The notes under the pieces were generated by a model. It was not told the DNA's origin and ran no database searches. It saw only the letters and a program-made list of their open reading frames with translations. A stretch of DNA of 64,000 nt, from positions 186,001 to 250,000 of the forward strand of contig JADNRY010000047.1 in NCBI GenBank assembly GCA_015501585.1, in the 5' to 3' direction. Both the position numbers and the translations under genes were made by a program. Positions 23,034-35,579 of this stretch are shown here, piece by piece. The stretch's first letter is position 1. Every line of letters begins with the position of its first letter. This DNA comes from Rhodocollybia butyracea. Taxonomy: Eukaryota; Basidiomycota; Agaricomycetes; Agaricales; Omphalotaceae.

Positions 23034-23376
23034 GCCATGTCGATTTTTCGTATGTGTATCATTCATCTTACTTAGTTGCTATGCTTTTTAGGAGTTCTCG
23101 AACTTTAATCTCTTCATTGTCTGCTATCCACCTACTATCTAGATTTCTTACCGATGGATATTAAAGGACTGCAAATATAAAGCAGTCTCCCGCGGCCTTC
23201 AAACTTCTCTGCCTAAGCTCACTTGAATACAGAACAGCTCGCCAGTGTCCTGATTTAGTGCTACAATTACAGTGGCATATCTAAAACGATCAGCCGTGAG
23301 ATAAGTGTGACCGCGCGACCATCATTGTTGTTGTGCAATTATGTATCATTGTCACTGACCCTTGCCTTTCCCACCG
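23034..23376. other. Intergenic
   Basis: This 343-bp stretch lies between SFH5 and the amidohydrolase start. It contains nothing I recognise and presumably holds the SFH5 3' UTR and the next promoter. Confidence 0.5.
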
Positions 23377-26300
23377 ATGAGGCCTTTGGGAACATTCTCT
23401 GGAGGACATCGTGGTCATTTCTTTGTAATCTTTCTTGCATTATTACTCAGTTGGCCAATTCTCAAACTAAGAACCTCCTCTCGTTCTCGTCCTGCCAATT
23501 ACGCGACGATTGTCGACAAATGTCGTTCACTTAGGCTTCCTGTTGGCCCACCGCCAACGTTTCACGATAGACCCCAGTCCGATCGTTTTGTCGCAGGAAC
23601 CTACCCAACCTTGATACAAAACGCGACGATTTGGACTGGGGAGCATAATGGAACACAAGTTCTGCTTGGAGACATTCTGCTGGATAAAGGCATGATCTTG
23701 GATGTGGGAGAAATCCGCCCTGATATATTACAAAGATATGGGAACGAACTGGAGGTTTTGAACGCTCAGGGAAGGTGGGTATCACCTGGAATCGTGGACT
23801 TGCATTCCCACATGGGAGATGACCCTTCTCCTGCTCTGAGCGGGTCTTCCGATGGCAACTCTCTCAATGGAATTGCTCAACCTTGGCTCCGTTCAATTGA
23901 TGGAATAAACACTCATGATGATTCGTATCTGCTATCCGTTTCTGGAGGACTAACTACTGCGCTGATTCTCCCGGGCTCTGCAAATGCGATAGGTAAGTAA
24001 AACATATACTCAAGGACTTGGGTTTCAACACCGTTTAGGCGGGCAGGCATATGTTGTAAAGCTTCGCAAAACAGCGGAACGTTCGACCTCTGCCATGATC
24101 CTGGAACCACCACACCAGATTGACTCTTCGTCTTCGTCCGAAGCATTCGTGCGCTGGAGACATATCAAGTAAGTATACCATTGAAGCATCTCTCGTCTTG
24201 ACTAACATTGACTCGGTACAGACATGCATGTGGTGAGTAGTGGCGTGGATTCAAGTGCTGTCTGCTGAACATGCTCGACAGGAGAGAACCCGAGTACGTC
24301 TTTATATTCTGAAATGCTATACTGTATGCGATTACTCCGCGATAGGCCGTGTTTACGGTGGAACTCGGATGGTACGCAGCATTCCTGTGATTTGTACGCT
24401 GTTATCTGGTTTTGAACATTAGACCCAGGATACGTTTTGGGCCTTTCGTCAATCGTACGCACGTTGACCCTCCGCTGACGCATCCTCTCCTAACCCCTCG
24501 ACTAGCTATGATAAAGCTGCTCAGCTGAAGAAACAGCAAGATGACTTCTGTTTGAAAGTCGAAAACGGACAGTTCGATGACCTTGGAGAATTCCCTGACG
24601 ACTTGCAGTGGGAAGCGCTGGTGGATGTTCTCCGAGGCAGAGTAAAAGTTAACACACATTGCTATGAGGCAGTTGACCTTGATGCATTCGTTCGGGTTAG
24701 TGTATACCAACATGCTTATTAAAAAATGAACTCACGACGTATATCCAGCTAACAAATGAGTTCAAATTCCCTGTGGCTGCATTTCACCATGCGCATGAAA
24801 CATATCTTGTCCCCGAAGTCCTCAAACGCACTTATGGTATGTAGATTCACGTCATGTTCGTTAAATATATATTGATATATCGCACACAGGTGGACCTCCC
24901 GTCTCGGCTCTATTCTCAGGATTTAGCAGGTAATGAAAACAAATCCAAAACATGAGACGGTGCTCGCTAAAGCCTGTTGCTTAAAGGTACAAGAGAGAGT
25001 CTTACCGGTTTTCTGAGTATGCGGGTAAGATTCTTACCGAAAATGGTTTAAAGGTTGCCATGAAGGTTCGTCTAATTCTTTCGTTTCTATTCCAATGACT
25101 TATTATTTGGCGTTAGAGTGACCATCCCGCAATCAACTCTCGGTATCTCTTATATGAAGCCCAGCAAGCATACTATCATGGCATGCCTGAGAACGTAGCA
25201 ATAGCTTCTGTAACTTGTACTCCTGCGGAGGCTATGGGTGAAATCACTCCGTGCATCAGTGCTACTGCAACGATATCTAATGTGTACAACTCTAGGAATG
25301 GGACATCGAATTGGATACGTGAAGAAAGGTTTGTGCTCTGTGCTCTTTTATTCGATATATCGATCACTGAAAATGCTGATCTCTCAGGGTGGGACGCTGG
25401 TAAGCCTCATAGTCCTGTTGATAATAGCATGCTCAAATCAGGCCGTGTAGATCTGGTCATCTGGGACAGTCACCCAATGGCCCTGGGAACAACTCCCATC
25501 CAGGTCTTCATCGATGGCATTGCGCAACTTGAAAGTCCTGCTGTAGCAGAGAAGCCGGAAAAACTCCAGCATGCTCCCAAGATCCCAAATCTTGACGAAG
25601 AAGCCCGCGAAGCTTTGAAATACGATGGTCTTCCTCCTCTACTACCGAGAGCTTCATCTGATCATGTCATCTTTAAAAACGTCAAAGACGTTTTTGTGAG
25701 ATCTTCCTCTGGCCCGGGAGTAAAGAAAGTTTTCAGTGCGCCGCAACTGGACTCGGAGAACGGGCTGAGAACAGTTGTCGTTCGAAATGGGATTCCTGTT
25801 TATATCGGTTTATACGAAACCTGCCATACGTTTTTGAATGATTCCGAACCCACTATTGTGGATTTAAAAGGCGGGTCAATCTCCCCCGCTCTTGTGTTCT
25901 ATGGATCTCCACTTGGTTTGCAACATATATCAATGGAAAGTTCAACTACCGACGGACTTGTTTCTGATCCTTTGAGATCCGATGCACCTTCAATATTAGG
26001 CAATGGAACTCTTGTAAGGGCAGTAGATGGCTTGCTGTATGGTTCAAGAGATGCGCTGTAAGCCCTGTTGACGCTTCAGCTACGAATTAATCTCATCTGG
26101 CGTTTACACTCCAGTATGGCTTATAGAGCTGGAGTAACCACCTCTATTACAGCTCCAGAGCATGGTTCACTCTTCTTTTTTGGCTTGGGGACCTGTTTCT
26201 CAACCGGGGCTATGCACAAACTCGAGCCCGGCGCTTTGCCTCAAGCGGTTACCGCCCTACATACGGTGGTGACATCCAATACAGTGGCCAGTGTTAGCAC

Positions 26301-27127
26301 TCAAATAGCTGCTCTGAGGCGTTTATTACTTCACGAATTGGATAATTTCGATAATAGCGCACTTCGTGATGCTGTTGAAGAAGTGACTGCTGTGAGTGCT
26401 TCCAACTAGGGCATATACACTACTATATCACTCTGTAGGGCCGAATACCTCTCGTAGTGGAAGTCGGCAGTGCAGATGCCATTGCAACACTCATATCCTT
26501 GAAGAAAGAGACTGAATCCATTCACGGAAATCCGATACGACTGACTATCGCCGGCGCAGCCGAATCTCATCTACTTGCTAGAGAGCTGGCAGAGGCAAAT
26601 GTAGGGGTGGTCGTGGGACCTATACATCCTTTCCCCGACACATGGGAAACTCGTCGGATGTAAGTGAACGTCCAAACCCCAGTGGCATTTTACGCTTAAC
26701 TTTGTATCGCTGTATTTCAGATTACCTGGTCCGCCTCTTACCAAAGATACAACGATAACCAAACTCGTGGATCACGGTGTTACTGTTGGTATCTCGACCG
26801 CGGGCTTTTCAATCAACGCACCGCCGGGTAATTGGAATGCCCAAAACTTGCGTTTGTACGCTGCCTGGGTAGGCTTTTTTTCTGACATTGTTGTGGGTGC
26901 ATTCACTAAAGCCTGATGGCTCACAGGCCTCACTGGACTCAGATGGAAAGATTAGCGAAGAACAAGCAATCGCAATGGCCTCCACAAACCTAGAAATTCT
27001 ACTTGGTGTGTCGGGGAGGGCTGAGGATGCAGATCTCGTTGCAACCGAGGGTGGTGGTCTTCTAGATCCCAGCTCGAGAGTGGTTAGCATCTTGTCCCCT
27101 CGTAGCAGAAAGGTAGATTTGTTGTGA
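23377..27127 (+). CDS. Membrane-anchored amidohydrolase (metal-dependent hydrolase)
   Basis: A gene of about a dozen exons encoding roughly 900 residues. The first ATG in frame is at 23377, and it opens into a hydrophobic segment (residues 14-29, HFFVIFLALLLSWPIL), so the enzyme is probably a type II anchored or secreted protein. The amidohydrolase domain shows VSPGIVDLHSHMG (metal-binding HxH), KVNTHCYEAVDLDAF, FHHAHETY and MKSDHPA (expected metal and catalytic residues), in the order seen in imidazolonepropionase-like amidohydrolases often labelled CE9 in fungi. Early exons include 23377..23992, 24039..24168 and an 11-nt micro-exon 24222..24232. A second large region after 25.4 kb extends to NTNLEILLGV-type helices and the stop at 27127. 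The substrate is unknown. Confidence 0.85.
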
Positions 27128-27760
27128 TGCGAAAGAGCTTGCGTATATTGTTTCCCAGATGTAACCTTCGTTACGTTTCAACATACACGGTGTCCTGGAT
27201 TCAGAGTTCTAGGTCGGGACTTTGGTACTTCGCAAATGGTGCCCGGAGGCGTGAAGAGTCAAAACGTCTGTCTTGCATCTAACACCGATGTTTTTGAGCG
27301 ATGGCCGTCCTATAGAGCATGGGTAACACACAATGAGTGAGAATGTCGAGATTCTCGACTGGTGAGAGGTCTCCACTCAGACGTCCACATAGATATCCCC
27401 AACGCGTGACAGCTTCAGTATGAGTACATGCAGATGGCTCCAGGGTGCGGTGGGTATTACAATCTACCGCGGTATTTATCCCAGGATCAAACTCATATCC
27501 CAGCGCAAGATGTTTGAGGGTTTTATAGCGGGATATAACAAACGCATAAAACCTTCCAGAGTCCAGACGAACATGCTCGACAGCTTTCATTTCACTCTGC
27601 GGTAGGGTGAATGATTGTGTGCGCCATAGCATTCTGACTTGGCATAAGCTTCTAATCTCATTGAGGAGAGGAGCGCATGGATATTAAGTGAAGCATTTTT
27701 GGGCCAACCATACAATCATAGTGCATAAGAGAGGAATACGTATGGGAAGACTTATACCAT
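27128..27760. other. Intergenic, convergent 3' ends
   Basis: This lies between the 3' ends of the amidohydrolase and RPS4 genes. One open frame of 117 codons on the minus strand (27279-27632) has no recognisable motif and probably reflects chance. Nothing else is supported. Confidence 0.45.
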
Positions 27761-28876
27761 CTACTGCTCGGCAGCGCGCTTTCTCTTTTGATCCCTCTCT
27801 TCGGAAATAGTAAGCTTGGTACCCTTGCCCTTGGGCAGAGATATCCAGGGCTTGCTACCCTCACCGATGATGAAGATGTTGGAGATACTACACAAGCTAA
27901 TTTAAAATCAACTCAAGTTAAACATTATTGTGACTCACCGAGTGGCGAATGTCCGGTCCAGCGAATCCTTGACATGAACGATATCCCAATCACCAATGTG
28001 CTTCTCCCTGTGCACAATAACACCTACACGTCCCATGTTACGACCACCGGTGATCATGACGAGGTTACCAGTATCGAACTTTACAAAGTCGGTTATTTTT
28101 CCCTGCTCGATATCGAATTTAACGGTGTCGTTGACTTTGATGGAAGGATCGGGATAACGGATGGTTCGTCCATCGTGAGTGACGACATGAGGGACACCAC
28201 GGGCACCGATGGCAACCCTCTTGACTTTGAGGAGCTTGTAGCTAGCTTCCTCAGCAGTGATACGGTGGATGGCAAATCGGCCTTTGACATCGTACAGGAG
28301 ACGGAAATGTTCGCCAGATTTTTCGATGGAGATTACATCTGCAGAACAAGAAGTTTAATTAAAAAAATCCACATCCGCTGAGAGAAGATTGCTGTAAACG
28401 CACCCATAAAACCAGCGGGGTAAGTAGGGTCAGTTCGAACCTTTCCGTCGATTTTGATCAATCGCTGCATGACGATTGAAGTAACCTCACGACCAGTCAA
28501 GGCATACTTTAATCTGTTTCGCAGGAAGACTGTGAGCGGGAGTGATTCACGAAGTTTGTGAGGACCAGGGGAAGGACGGGGAGCCTAGAAAAAATCATAG
28601 TAAGATTTTTGTCGAGTTTTGCAAGACAGGAATTCCGTACGTAGGTGCCGCTCAATTTGTCGAGCATCCATGACGAGGGTGCGGCGAGACGTTTCAAGTG
28701 CTTTTTGGGTCCTCTGGCCTAGAAAATACAGAAAGTTAGCGGAATGAAGGAAATTTGCAAGTCCGTCATCCCAGGCCATTCGTCCAATCCAACGAATTCC
28801 AGCCCATTTCACGACTCGAAACTTTCACCAATCCTCCAAGGGACCTCTAGCAGCATTCTGACGTGTTACTGACCAT
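27761..28876 (-). CDS. RPS4: 40S ribosomal protein S4 (eS4)
   Basis: The CDS is complement(join(27761..27887,27939..28338,28404..28584,28641..28718,28874..28876)), 262 residues, the normal eS4 length. Recognisable blocks are [20 protein letters not shown] (start of the family), the S4 RNA-binding region [14 protein letters not shown], the central eS4 domain and the KOW-like segment [18 protein letters not shown]. It is part of the 40S subunit. The first exon is only the ATG, followed by a 155-nt intron, much longer than the other introns here. I searched that intron for box C/D motifs and saw none. No gene symbol ambiguity: the family is very conserved. Confidence 0.96.
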
Positions 28877-29883
28877 AGTGGGCTTGTCTTTTGCTTGGAC
28901 TTGAAGGACTCGAGGGTTTTGGAAGACGAATCAGATCAACGGCGCTTATTTCCTCACGTGCCGGTGGCTCTTCAACTTGACCAGACGAATCGGAACGACG
29001 AAACTACTACCAAGTTGTACTGATTATCAAGTTGTCCAAATTCAGTTTACAAACATATATCCAGAAATACCGGGTGCTCTATGAACATCTGCTTCTTGTG
29101 GCCATCGTGCAGGCTCACCTACCTTCCCTCCTATGCACCTGAATGACGTAAGTATAATCTTTGTTTCCCTCATTCCCTGTTCTCTCTTAGCCAGTGCCGC
29201 TAACCTGGATGGTACTATTATTCTCTATCCAATGTCCTTGCCCAGCGATAGTTTCAGAAGATCAGGCTGGCATTCGTATCAACTGTAGTTTGGCGTCGTT
29301 GCATTGAAGCTCGAAGCCCGAACAACGTTACGGACAGATGTAAATACTCAGCGACCTCTCCATCCCATCTCACTTCTCACTCGCCTCAGGCTCCAGTCCA
29401 ATGCCGACTCACTAAACCTGCCAAACGAAGATATCAGCCATCGCATCGGCATTAGACCACTTGGTTATATGGCTCTGATTCGCTGCATCCCAATACTTCA
29501 GCGCGCACCATGTTACTGTAATGGTTGATACCTCAATGATGATCAATACAACATCCAGCGCGCTAACGTGAAATACATATTTGAAGATAATCCCCACCCT
29601 GCTCCAGACCGGCTCCCCAGGATGCTTCACCCACGCACAATCTTTCGCGGCATCCTTTTCGATCGCTAGGGTGGCTTCCGGGCACCCGGATTCTTGATAT
29701 TAATGCAAGTAGAAGCAACGAAGTTACATCGCCAGTACACACTGTAGAGAACAAGTAAACATGTAGTACTCTGGTACATACTCGTTTGGTTGTCCTGCAC
29801 AGAATCCAACATAAAAGTGGTCTTCAATTATTAGGATGTACGTAGGAGTTGTTCCAGGTATGAATAAGTAATCCCGAAATCGG
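28877..29883. repeat. Spacer containing a segment duplicated at 31.6-31.9 kb
   Basis: Upstream of the RPS4 start nothing coding is seen. From about 29355 to 29660 the sequence matches 31635-31900: shared blocks include 'gacctctccatcccatct', 'caggctccagtccaatg', 'attagaccactcgg/ttgg' and 'aggatgcttcacccacgcac'. The two copies precede F-box copies a and b respectively, so they belong to the duplicated unit. An open frame on the minus strand (29412-29630) may be a remnant of a membrane protein but cannot be named. Confidence 0.65.
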
Positions 29884-31559
29884 ATGAGCGCTTATTACAT
29901 GCCTTTCAACGATCATGCACTCCTGCTCAAACTGCAAGCAAAATGTCTTCGTTCCGCGATTAAACATGGATCTCTCCTCTATTCGCGAGAAATTTCGTTC
30001 TGACTCTGGCCCGATAGCAGTCCAGCCTGATGAAATCACGTCCATCCTTCAAAATGCGCAACGAGACTTGGGATGATTACAACAAGGAAATTCATCGTCT
30101 GGAATCGCATCGAATGGTCTTGATTGCGGAGAAGGAGCGCATACAAGACATCATGGAACCGGCGGGCCGGTGTCTACTTGTTCCCATCCGAAAACTGCCT
30201 GACGAAATTTTGGGGTGCATCTTTGACGAATGCTATGGGATAAACTACGCCGACTGGTGTCGATCGGCCAGTGAAGCCTGTGGGACGTTTCAAGGCCAAG
30301 CCTGCACTAGTCATCAATAGTGTCTGCTCACGTTGGCGGAGGATTGGGCTTTCCTTCGTTCAGAATGACTGCTTCATGGACAAATGAGAGTCGGTCATGC
30401 TACGAACATCCTGCTAAAGCCTTGACGTTAATTGCGGAGCGTTCCAAACAACACCAGTCACTATCGTTATCAACTTGATAAGCACTGACATTCCAACTGC
30501 AGAGTGAAGTGTAGACCTTTGTCTATATTGATCAGTCAACATCTTCGTTGGCGTCGCTTTACTTTCTCCAGTAGACGGACTGGAGATTTCGAGATCTTGC
30601 TCACGGCCCTTTCCTCGGTGCACAATCCCTAATTTCCACAACTCATCGACTTTCATATCGGAAATAGCACCCTTACAGATTGGGTTCTCTTTACTCGCAT
30701 CTATCCCAACCTCAAATACTTAAATCTTAAGACCACTGCCTCAGACTTTCCTCCTGAGTTCCCATTGACCCAGTTATCACGGCTTCGAGTGTGTCTGGCC
30801 GATGAGAACGACATGAGGACGCAAATATTTGCTCGGAGTACCAATCTCATAGCCTTGGATATCTCAGATATCTGTCTCAAGAGAGAAATATTTGATGACC
30901 CTCAAGTTTTAGCCATCGCATACCACCTCCTAGAGAAATTAATGATTCGTCCTTGTATCGTGGATTACCTCGTTGGGACAGTGTTCCCATTTTTCAAGTT
31001 CCCCGCCTTGAAATCTCTTACAATCATACCAGAAGATGTACAATGGGGTCCATGGGAATTCTTCAGCGACTTTATGACCTTCGTTCAGCGTTCGTCCTTC
31101 TCGTTAACGACTCTAATCATCCAAGGCCTCAACCTCCCCGATTCGAGTATGGTCCTTTTTTTAGCTCACGTCCCAACTTTGTTGGATTTCACTCTCGTTG
31201 ATACCAATGCCCCACCCGAAGGAAGTCCTATCACGGAAGGACTAATAAAAAGTCTTCATGCATATCAATATCGGAATAGCTCCCTTCGCCTGCTGGATGA
31301 ACCTCTTCTCCCGAGGTTGCGCTCCCTCAAATTAACTCACAACGGAGAAGTTTTTAACGACCAAGCAGTTGTTGACATGATCAAGTCTCGCTGGACGTCA
31401 GATTTCATTTTGAATAAAGAAGTTGACTGCTTGTGGTCTTTTACGAGGACATATCGGTGTAGAAAAAAGGTTCTGTGTGCTTACGATGTCTTGGACCATA
31501 TCGAGAAGGATGGTATGAGACTGGTAATTCTGTGGAAGGACGATCCAGGTACAAAATAG
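29884..31559 (+). pseudogene. F-box family copy a, broken
   Basis: The sequence aligns to the intact F-box copies at 35.6, 42.6 and 44.5 kb along most of its length. It opens with the same MSAYY leader and a CSNCKQN motif, keeps the coiled-coil start, and from 30765 to 31559 retains the LRR-like C-terminus in one open frame of 264 codons. It is disabled: an extra G near 30072 shifts the frame after the coiled-coil segment, a deletion of roughly 23 nt near 30355 removes the residues after the F-box, and further shifts lie between 30320 and 30760. It may be transcribed but cannot give the family protein. Confidence 0.85.
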
Positions 31560-32142
31560 AATACACTACTGAACCCTCCTATCCGATACATTTCGTATGT
31601 ACAGCTTCCCCGTTTCTTACTCTTACTATGATGGTTCATTGACCTCTCCATCCCATCTTCCTTCTCACTTGTCTCAGGCTCCAGTCCAATGTTGACTGCT
31701 AAACGAAGATATTAGGCTAAATTGTAAATAAGATCATCACATCTGTATTAGACCACTCGGGCATATACGACTCTCGTTCGCAATACTTCAGGAACCACAT
31801 CATTTAACACCTCAATGATAAGCAATACCGCTAAATAGTCCTCACCTGCTCCACAGTAACTCCTCAGGATGCTTCACCCACGCACAATCTTACGTAGCAT
31901 GTAGGACGTGAGTAGGACAGACGAAGAGTTGATTGTAATAATCATCGAATGAGCGCTTATTTACACGCCTTTTCTACGATCATGCAGGGGGAAAAGAGGA
32001 TTTATCTCTAATTTGTCAAATTGGGAACGCGGTTCGGAAAGTTGTAGTTATGATTATCTCCTGCTATTGCGTTTTTGTTGCGAGCGACAAAAGAACGCTT
32101 AGTATTAGCGCTTATTACATACACACCTTTTCGACGATCATC
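31560..32142. repeat. Duplicated spacer between F-box copies a and b
   Basis: 31635-31900 repeats 29355-29660. 31987-32090 carries 'tttatctctaatttgtcaaa' and following bases that match both 35465-35550 and the stretch just after the oxidoreductase stop at 49523. It is therefore duplicated flank of the oxidoreductase/F-box unit rather than unique sequence. Confidence 0.65.
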
Positions 32143-33985
32143 ATGCAGTTCTGTTCAAACTGCAAGCAAAACATCTTCGCTCCTCGATTAGACATGAATC
32201 TCTCGTCCATTCACGAAAAACTTCGTTCTGACTCTGGCCCAACATCAGTCCAGCCTGATGAAATCACTTCCATTCTCCAAAATGCGCAACGAGACTTGGA
32301 TGACTATGACAGGGAAATCCATCGTCTTGAATCGCATCGAATGGTCTTGATTGCGGAGAAGGAACACACACAGGAGATTATGAAGCAGGTCCAGTGTCTG
32401 CTTGTTCCCATTCGAAAAATTCCTGACGAGATTTTGGGATGTATCTTTGACGAGTGCTGTGACATGAATCACTTTTCAAATTGTTTTGATGTCGATGACG
32501 TCGAGTCGCCAATAGATCGTGGAGGACAGTTAAGGACCAAGCCTGCACTGGTTCTCAATAGTGTCTGCTCACGTTGGCGGAGGATTGCGCTTTCCTTACC
32601 GCAGATATAGGCAAGAATAGAGCGTATCTGCAACCGCTAAAAAGGTGACATGTAACGAGGAGACGCAGATGAGACGGCGTGACAAGCTTGCGGTCGTCAT
32701 CCGCGATCGTTGTGTGACGTAGCGAGGAGACGCCGAGGTCACCCAACCGACTGCAAATACGCTCTAATCTCGTTCACACTCACTCAGGACCACGGTGATT
32801 CATGGACAACTGATCAGTCATACTACGAATGCGGTAGCCCTGCTGAAATCCTGACATTATTTATCGAGCGTTCCAAACAACACCCACTCACCATCAATAT
32901 CTACGTGATGAACAGACAAGTTCCCGACTCCGATGATATTCCACCTGCAGAATTTACATGTGAACCCTTGTCTATATTGATTGACCAACATCTTCGTTGG
33001 CGTAGCTTCAGTTTCTGGAGTATACGATCTGAAGATCTGGAGATATTGTTAACATCCCTTTCCTCGTTGCATGAACTCGTATTTCCACAACTCATCAACT
33101 TTCATATCGGACGTACACCCGGCACAGATTGGGATTTCATAACTTATTTCTATCCCACAATGTTATATCCTAGGACAGCTGCCTCGTACTTTCCTTCTGA
33201 GCTCCTATTCACCCAGTTGTCCCAACTTCAAGTGGGTTTGGTCAGTGAGACCAACATGAGAATGCTATTTTCCCAGAGCACCAATCTCATAGCATTGGAT
33301 ATCCCAGATATCTTTCCAGCAGAAGAGATATACGATGATGTTTTACCCACTGCACACCATCTCCTAGAGACATTAACAGTTTGTCTTCGCGATTTCGCAA
33401 GGATGACTTCGTTGGGCCAATGTTCTCATTTTTCGAGTTCCCCGCCTTAAAATCTCTTACAATCAGACGAGATGATACATGGGGTCCATGGACATTCTTC
33501 AGCGATTTCATGGCCTTTGTTCAGCGTTCATCCTTCTCATTAACAACTCTCTTCATTGAAAGCCTCTACCTTCCCCGAGCTGATTGGAGTGTGGTCCATC
33601 TTTTAGCTCATCTTCCAACTTTGTTGGATTTCACGCTCATTGACACCTATGTCCCACTTCATGAAAGTCCTATCACAAAAGAACTAATAGAAAGTCTTCA
33701 TGCATACCGATATCGGATAGCTCCCGTCGCGCGCTGAATCAACCTCTTCTCCCAAGGTTGCGCTCCCTTAAATTAACTTACAGTGGCGATGTTCTCAACG
33801 ACCAAGCAGTTGTTGATATGATCAAGTCTCGCTGGACGTCAGATTTCAATTCGAATAGGGAAGTTGACTGTTTGCGGTCTTTTACAATGACATATCGGCG
33901 TAGAAAAAAGGTTCTGGGTGTTTACGATGTCTTGGACCATATCGAGAAGGATGGCATGAGACTTGTAATTTTGTGGATGGGATGA
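32143..33985 (+). pseudogene. F-box family copy b, broken and carrying a MITE
   Basis: This copy keeps the N-terminus (MQFCSNCKQNIFAPRL), coiled coil and F-box (IPDEILGCIFDECC) in frame for about 155 codons. It then has a nonsense change (TGG to TAG in the conserved PQIWARI segment, near 32608) and, a few bases later, a 147-bp inverted-repeat element. The C-terminal LRR-like part continues in three frames (32766-33450, 33381-33737, 33758-33985), with frameshifts near 33400 and 33735. The upstream MSAY start is also lost (ATG to ATT). Confidence 0.88.
32619..32765. mobile_element. 147-bp MITE-like element inside F-box copy b
   Basis: The left end AGAGCGTATCTGCA and right end (reverse complement AGAGCGTATTTGCA) form terminal inverted repeats with one mismatch. 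AAT at 32616-32618 and AAT at 32766-32768 flank it. Paralogous copies read continuously 'gcaagaatctcgttc' here, which gives the exact empty site and confirms a 3-bp duplication. The left 60 bp match the reverse complement of the right end of the 377-bp element at 2453-2829 (shared 'acatgtaacg' and 'gagacgc'). It is non-autonomous. Confidence 0.85.
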
Positions 33986-35025
33986 TTTCAAGGGCACAGA
34001 ATAAATAGCACTACTGAAACCTCCAATGCATTTCGTATGTGTAGCTTCAATCTACCGTTGCCAAAATATGTTTCCACTACGACGAAGTGCTCGCACCGTG
34101 ATATCAAGATACAAAATATAAAGTATCAGCTGCTCATTATTTGCGGCCATCCACAATGTACCGGAATTAGTTCTCTTCCAACTAAACGACAAGGCGCGCA
34201 TCCATTATGCGAAGTCGGTGAAAACCGCTAGAATATTCATATATGCCGTATTTTTGCCAGAGGTCAGCGTTCAAGATCATGTCGGAATGGCTAGTTGAGA
34301 CACGAACTATCAAGGTTCCCTCGTGGCACAGCGCACGAGGAACAAGTGCGACGTCCGCTCAATGCCTGGTAATTGTTGGACACTCGGTTATCAGGCGAAT
34401 CAAATACCTTTGGCCCAACGGAGCGAATCTGCAGGTTCTTGAGATAAGAAGTGGTAGAAGATCTCTGGCACTGTTCGTAGTACCCTTGCCAATCACAAGC
34501 CCGTAACTGACAGCACAAACAACATGAGCCTCGAGAGCCGCGTAGATCGATATATTGCGAATGGTCTTTTCAAGCCTGCTACAATTGTGAAAGCAATAGC
34601 CTGTTGTCAGTACAGAGTTGCTCGATACCAGCAACAACTTAAGGACTTTCTGGAAGCGAGGATAGAAAGGTTATGGCGGAGCTTTCAATGACGTCCAGAA
34701 ATACCTACAATGAGAAAAGCAAGAGCATCAGGTACAGCTTTCCAGAGTGATACCAGTGCTTACGGATTAGAAACACGACTTCAATCATCGGATACTCTGG
34801 GGACGTAGAACCGTGGGCAAAGCTGAGGCTGGGGCTGAGCGGCCACAGCACAAGAGACTTAACGAACTTGCTACCTGAATTTGGACCCTCCAATAGGAGC
34901 GAGATTGGAAAGACCCTATTTTTTGTGCTTCTTCGATACACGGTACCAGGGAGATTGACGCCAGTCCAGATGATTTCAATGGGCTCCTACCTGCTCCTGC
35001 TCATTATAAAAACCTTCCAGCCCTG
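33986..35025. repeat. Spacer with duplicated flank and decayed ORF 'X', copy 1
   Basis: 34060-34135 repeats the 3' flank found after copy c (37375-37440) and, inverted, near copies d and f (about 42450-42535 and 47340-47440). 34290-34640, read on the minus strand, matches 46860-47100 read on the plus strand and partly 42150-42270: shared peptide-like text is SY.LVI, LP.LISRT and RLITEC..ITRH. The frame is interrupted, so this is a decayed gene, possibly an agaric multi-pass membrane protein. That identity is only a guess. Confidence 0.55.
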
Positions 35026-35430
35026 ACGCCCAATCGCGATTGCCACAGGACATTTGTTCGATCTCCTCACCTACGTCTTCTCCATATCCGCCGTCGGTGA
35101 AAACCAGTCGGTGAAAAGCAGATCCCTTCAATCATAGTAATCAACGATGGCGGAAAACCTAAGGGGAGATCTTACCATTTGCCAATGCAAATCTGCGTCA
35201 GGGGAATGCTGGTTTCCGGTGCAGTGTTCAGCGTATGTATCGATTCCGGCGCTAAGCATAACTCGGATCGCAACTGGATCATGTAGAGAAGGGTACAGTG
35301 AGGATCAGGGATGTCGATGATGATAGGACCAAAGCAACTGGTTTGTTGGTTGCTTCTCCGAATGAAAAGGCTGGGACTTGCCCCAATTTGGAGCAAGAGT
35401 TGAAGTGAAGACGAAGGCGATCTGAGGCAA
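35026..35430 (+). pseudogene. Fragment of Gal80-like oxidoreductase gene
   Basis: Translation gives ATGHLFDLLTYVFSISAVGENQ, two stops, then after a shift IPSIIVINDGGKPKG, QICVRGMLVSGAVFSVCID and SGAKHNSDRNW, followed by a stop. The second part closely matches the oxidoreductase at 49524-50405. Similarity continues through the stop codon into the downstream flank (to about 35550), which then leads into F-box copy c, as in the intact locus. The first part (GHLFDLLTYV) corresponds to a family segment that the gene at 49.5 kb lacks. Confidence 0.85.
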
Positions 35431-35579
35431 TATCATTTTAAGAAGAGTTCCAAAGGGGAAAGGAGGATTCATCTCTAATTTGTCAAACTGGGAACGCGAT
35501 TCGGTCACTGTAATCATGATTTTCTCCTCCTGCGTTTTGCGGAAATTATAACTTCTTGCGGACCTCGTACTAGAGTCAA

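Noticed and set aside
27279..27632. 117-codon minus-strand frame between the amidohydrolase and RPS4
   Set aside because: It lies between two convergent 3' ends, has no recognisable domain and no splice or start evidence.
28719..28873. RPS4 first intron (155 nt) as a second snoRNA host
   Set aside because: No CTGA box D and no clear box C in correct order, and no ACA near the 3' end, so neither box C/D nor H/ACA is supported.
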